Shown here piece after piece: positions 60,301 to 64,000 of a stretch of 64,000 nucleotides of DNA (positions are counted from its first letter, which is position 1; every line of letters starts with the position of its first letter). A program made the position numbers and the translations under genes. The notes under the pieces were generated by a model. That model searched no databases. It was not told the origin of the DNA and was given only the letters and a program-made list of their open reading frames with translations. Source of the DNA: Brienomyrus brachyistius (lineage: Eukaryota; Chordata; Actinopteri; Osteoglossiformes; Mormyridae); assembly GCF_023856365.1 (NCBI RefSeq), contig NC_064538.1, forward strand, positions 16,036,935 to 16,100,934, read 5' to 3'.

Positions 60301-62705
60301 TTCATTTTGCATATCAAAGGAAAAGAAAGCCCTAGAGTAATATCACTCTGGGCACTTGGGTTCTGAAACTACAGGTAAAAAATGAGGTCCTTACCTACAA
60401 TTCTCATTCAGATTCATAAATCAATACTCTCACACACAATGAACAAGCTGATAGTGGTGCTACGCAGAGTGATTCAATTTGTATTGCATAATATCCAAAC
60501 TTTGTGACCATTAGACGTTCACATTCCTGTGCCTGTCCCATTATGGTTAATATCCTAAATTCTGCAGAGCACTCTGTAGATGAAGCTTTACATACAGTCT
60601 GTAGTTGTGGGCTGGCAGGCAGGCACTTGTCTGTGTCACAGAGATATCTCCCACTCCTACACACCCCCTCCCCCACCATGACGTGTCCCCTTGCTGGCTA
60701 TTTATAAGGACCTATTTCCACAGCATTTGACTTTAAATTTAGCTCAGCAGTAGGAGACGTGACTAGAAAGCGTAATGTATAAGCCAGTGCTCATAAGACC
60801 TACGGCAGGAGGTCACTATGTGTCAGACAACCGTACAACAAGCACAAGTGAAAGGTAAACACTCAGACGCTTGTTTTGAGTGCCAATTATTACAATACAA
60901 AGACCACTTCATTTAAGCGGCTAATGAATTCTTAATTTCATAACCACAATGCTTTTATCTCTTTGTATATATTAAGTTGGTATTATGGGAGATGGTGGAT
61001 AAGATTTTAAAACTGAGCTGCTGATAGATTATAAGACCACGTTTTTGTTTACATAAGTCTCACACTTTTCTGAAAGCCTCTGAAAGTCAGTCCATGGTAA
61101 CACATCCTCATTGTAAAATGCCACGTTCTGCAAAGGGAATTCAGCACTTTGTACCAGTGACAAACACTTGGTATTTCTATTTCTTGGATGACAAATTATG
61201 AGAAAATCTGACTGCAGTCACCCACAAAAAGCTTTTACTTAACTTGGAAAAGAGAGATGTTTGCCTTACAGCTTTTGCTCATGAAAACCAAAGTAAGGCC
61301 CACTGTTAAAGTATATATTTTCTCACAATTTTTGTTAATGACTAAATATTGTAAATTTCTTGCAGACAGCAGTAGTGGCTTGTAATTAGAATAAATGTAG
61401 TAAAACTTAAAATTACAATTTAATTTAATCTAAAAGTCAAACCGTTCTTAGCACATTATTTATTGTTTGCTCAGTTATTAAGTTGTTTCATTTGGACCCC
61501 CAACGCCTACAAAAAACTAAATGTAGTTTATACAGCTACTAAAAAGAAACCACTTAATTGTGCATAAATGCGATTAATACTGAAGGAAAGGGAAATATGC
61601 TCACAGAGCCAAAATTTACCAACACTAGCAATTTTACAACAATAATGTTTTGCTCCAATCAAGCGAAAACAAACTTTTAAATAACGTTTAAAGGACATCT
61701 TAATTAAATATCTTACAAAATTGCAATAAGAGCATGGCAATTTTCTTACAACAAACAAAACACATCAGGCACATCAGATAAAACATACTTGGAAAATCGT
61801 TCATTTTGATTTAAAATCGCAAAAATATTTAAATAATTATTGTGTAACTAATCAGCTGCGGATTAAAACTGAGCGATCACACCCATCCGACAGCGCACCA
61901 ACACCGGTTGTACACTTACAATCAAAAAATGACACGAAAAAGCAGGTCAGGCTGCAAGAGATGGAGAAAATCGCTCAAATGTACCGCATTACCTAGCCCG
62001 CGCACTGCACCCCATAACTGCATGGCCATGTGGGAAAAGCACATCGTCCATCGGATCCTAGTAAAGTAGACACATTATGCAGCTGCAGGATAACCCTAAT
62101 CCTTCTCCCTTTACACGCCGCAGTTAATTTTCCATGAGGGACGTCCGACCATCCGCAAACTCCACAAGTCTGCATTTATGCATGACCCCCACCAAATGCG
62201 TACATACTGTCATCCTCTCAAGTTGGAAAAAACAGCATGGCGTTACATTTAGACCCCGGCAGCAGCGTAAATTCCGAGAGAGAAGGAGTGTGGTAGATTA
62301 CAGCAGGGATGCCCCACTTGTACCGGTGTGATGACATGAGAATTATGGAGACCCTCACTGCAGTATTTTCGCAAAATGTGAGTGGTTGGACATCCGGTGA
62401 GTAGAACTCGAAACTGGTGTACTTTTAGTGAAAATGTAATAAATATTATGTCTGCTGTCCTGCTTGCTTATGTATATGAAGTTAGTGTTCATAAAAAAAA
62501 ACGCGACATATTTCTCATCTAACGACACTGCAGCCGTCACGAGCCGAACTCAACTAAGCCATCAGCTAACATGGCACAGTACGGGTATGACGAACTAACA
62601 GTCCACTTATCCTGAAGAAATCACCCCAACCACAGCCAACACAAGGCATAATTTAATAAACAATTGAAAGTCCAGGTATTAAGGAAGCAGCCGCCCCCGC
62701 CTCAC

Positions 62706-62810
62706 CTGTTCGCGGTCGCCGATGTGCGGTGCGAAACCGCTCTGACGGATATTCGCGCTATTCCGCCAGATGGTGCGCGCGAGGCACGGCTCGCGACTGC
62801 AGTGTCCGTG
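62706..62810 (-). other. specc1: Probable non-coding first exon of specc1
   Basis: The minus strand is CpG-rich (cgcgaatatccgtc, gcaccgcacatcggcgac) and ends in a strong donor, cgcgaacag|gtgagg, with the GT at 62705-62704. It would splice to the acceptor before CE1 (48338). The 5' end is not visible; transcription probably starts around 62780-62830. The link to specc1 is inference from orientation and the absence of another gene. Confidence 0.5.
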
Positions 62811-62850
62811 TGGCATTCTGGGATGCGTAGTTTACTTACTGCGTCATAGC
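62763..62850 (-). promoter_or_regulatory. specc1: Promoter-like block with ZNF143-, CRE- and CTCF-like motifs
   Basis: GCATTCTGGGATGCGTAGT (62813-62831) matches the ZNF143/STAF consensus (reverse of ACTACAAYTCCCAGMATGC) at about 16 of 19 positions. TGCGTCAT (62840-62847) is CRE-like. CCGCCAGATGGTGC (62763-62776) fits the CTCF core except one base. The cluster coincides with the most CpG-rich DNA in this part of the window, next to the first-exon donor. No TATA box was seen. Confidence 0.5.
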
Positions 62851-62859
62851 TGACATTTT

Positions 62860-63700
62860 TATGGCCAAACTACACTACATCGGCCGTCACCTAACTGCTT
62901 TGATTTTATGTTTATTTTGGCCATATTTTAGCGCAATATTATACCAACTATAGGGTCTTTCTGTCAGAACAGGGCCGGGTCGATCATTAGGGATGGTTAG
63001 TCACCCATCTTACTCCTTATCCACACACCTGTCCTCTGGAAAGCACTACTGGTGTGTCATAACTCGCTTTAGAGACAGTTTCCCAAAGCCATCAGGGCAC
63101 TGGTAACCTGCACCAGCATAGCTCCAGAAAAAACAAATCCAGATAAAAATTTTGCTCCAGCCAACCAGTTTACCACAGTGTATTCAACTAGTTGGTTGGA
63201 ACAAAATCATGGTCTAGATTTTTAATTTCTGGATCTGAAATTCCACTTTGTGCTTTTGTTATGTTTGTTTTACTATTCTGTTGCCAGTTTTCATCCTTAT
63301 TTCCACCAACTACATCTTCATTGTTTACTAGTCACTCAATTTTATTGCATTCTTATTGTCTTGTCTTGGATTGCACTGATCTTTCTCCTGTCCCCCATAC
63401 ACCATACCTTTCCTACCACTGTGGAATTAGAATTTCTCAGTGTTCCATGAAACTTGAAACTACTACAGTCAATGTTATTGCTCATATTATATAGACCAGG
63501 GCTCTTGAAATCTGTACCTTGATTCCAATTCCAGGTATTGTTTTCAGTTAATCCAGGTAGTTGGTTTAATAATTACTGATTCTGATTGACTGGAGGCTTC
63601 ACATCTGGCTTGCAGGTAAAGGAAGGCTAGAAAATTCTCAGTGCTCAGACCTTGAGGATGGTGATTTGAATGTACTGTACAGACAATAACCGCTCTTATT

Positions 63701-63752
<52 letters not shown>

Positions 63753-64000
63753 AGGATATAGCAAAGCTGGGGTTAGGGTTAGGTAAAGCAGTGTTTCCCA
63801 ACCTGATCCTCGGGTATATATATTTACCTAAATATATGCCGTAACTTTCAAAAAAAGATATCTAGTGGCATCTCGTGGTAATAATGAGGAGTGCACAATA
63901 TTTCCCGGATTCTAAAAACTGTCGAATCTGTTCATTTTAGTGCCGCATTTTATAATTCAAGTTTATCGAGAGAAAAAAAATACAGTTTTATTTAATTTAT
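62860..64000. other. Upstream flank of specc1
   Basis: It contains a possible small repeat at about 63486-63680, a (CA)n tract at 63702-63747, two telomere-like units (ggggttagggttagg, about 63769-63783) and a scrap of the 41.86-kb MITE family (63793-63815). No gene was recognised. Confidence 0.6.
63702..63753. repeat. (CA)n microsatellite
   Basis: About 23 uninterrupted CA units followed by taca. Confidence 0.97.

Larger units (their letters stand above)
48339..62705 (-). other. First intron (14.4 kb)
   Basis: This runs between the probable non-coding first exon and CE1. It contains a LINE-tail piece (48400-48560), a SINE-like core (49000-49170), a LINE tail (53990-54125), a decayed RTE-like LINE (about 55800-56360), a reversed SINE (56700-56890), a deleted SINE (57231-57335) and a dispersed repeat pair (52046, 55603). 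Stretches at 49.2-51.9, 52.2-53.9 and 58.3-62.6 kb show nothing recognisable. Confidence 0.65.

Noticed and set aside
63769..63783. Interstitial telomere array
   Set aside because: Only about two TTAGGG units, too few to distinguish from chance.

Overview
This window is intron-rich vertebrate DNA, almost certainly from a ray-finned fish. The evidence is one large multi-exon gene with GT-AG introns, many tRNA-derived SINEs of the common fish type (head GGGCGGCACGGTGG, TGGA-type tails), fragments of L2/CR1-type and RTE-like LINEs, fish-type LINE tails, and many CA, poly-G and minisatellite arrays. No prokaryotic signal is present.

One protein-coding gene can be supported and it fills the window on the minus strand: specc1 (cytospin-B, a coiled-coil plus calponin-homology cytoskeletal protein). 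I traced 14 coding exons from the initiator ATG (48303) to the stop (368-370). Every exon has AG/GT borders, all phases agree, and the lengths sum to 3021 nt, which gives 1006 residues plus a stop. A probable non-coding first exon with a promoter-like GC-rich block lies at about 62.7-62.85 kb. A poly(A) signal sits at 72-77, so the window may hold the whole transcription unit. Coding exons are numbered CE1-CE14 in transcript order, from high to low coordinates.

Layout in + coordinates. 1-367: 3' UTR and downstream DNA. 368-4354: CE14-CE12 (CH domain). 4355-11283: intron with a 46-bp minisatellite and a GC hairpin. 11284-14743: CE11-CE7 (Ser/Pro linker and start of the CH domain). 14744-20159: plain intron. 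20160-22532: CE6-CE4 (coiled coil), with a LINE fragment ending about 30 nt upstream of the CE6 acceptor. 24878-26325: the 1448-nt CE3 (coiled coil). 26326-47315: a 21-kb intron packed with repeats, including minisatellites at 36.6-37.3 and 42.6-43.4 kb and a multi-level nested transposon at 44.3-46.85 kb. 47316-48303: CE2 and CE1. 48339-62705: first intron, with decayed LINE and SINE relics. 62.7-64 kb: probable promoter and upstream DNA.

The most unusual structure is the nest at 44287-46837. A SINE is split by a second retroelement-like repeat. That repeat is split by a 1.8-kb foldback element with about 662-bp arms and a 6-bp target duplication. Inside the foldback sits a short reverse-orientation retrocopy of an mRNA 3' end. 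An uninterrupted copy of the second repeat at 38.7 kb shows what the empty site looks like. All of it lies in a specc1 intron, so the pre-mRNA should carry a very long hairpin.
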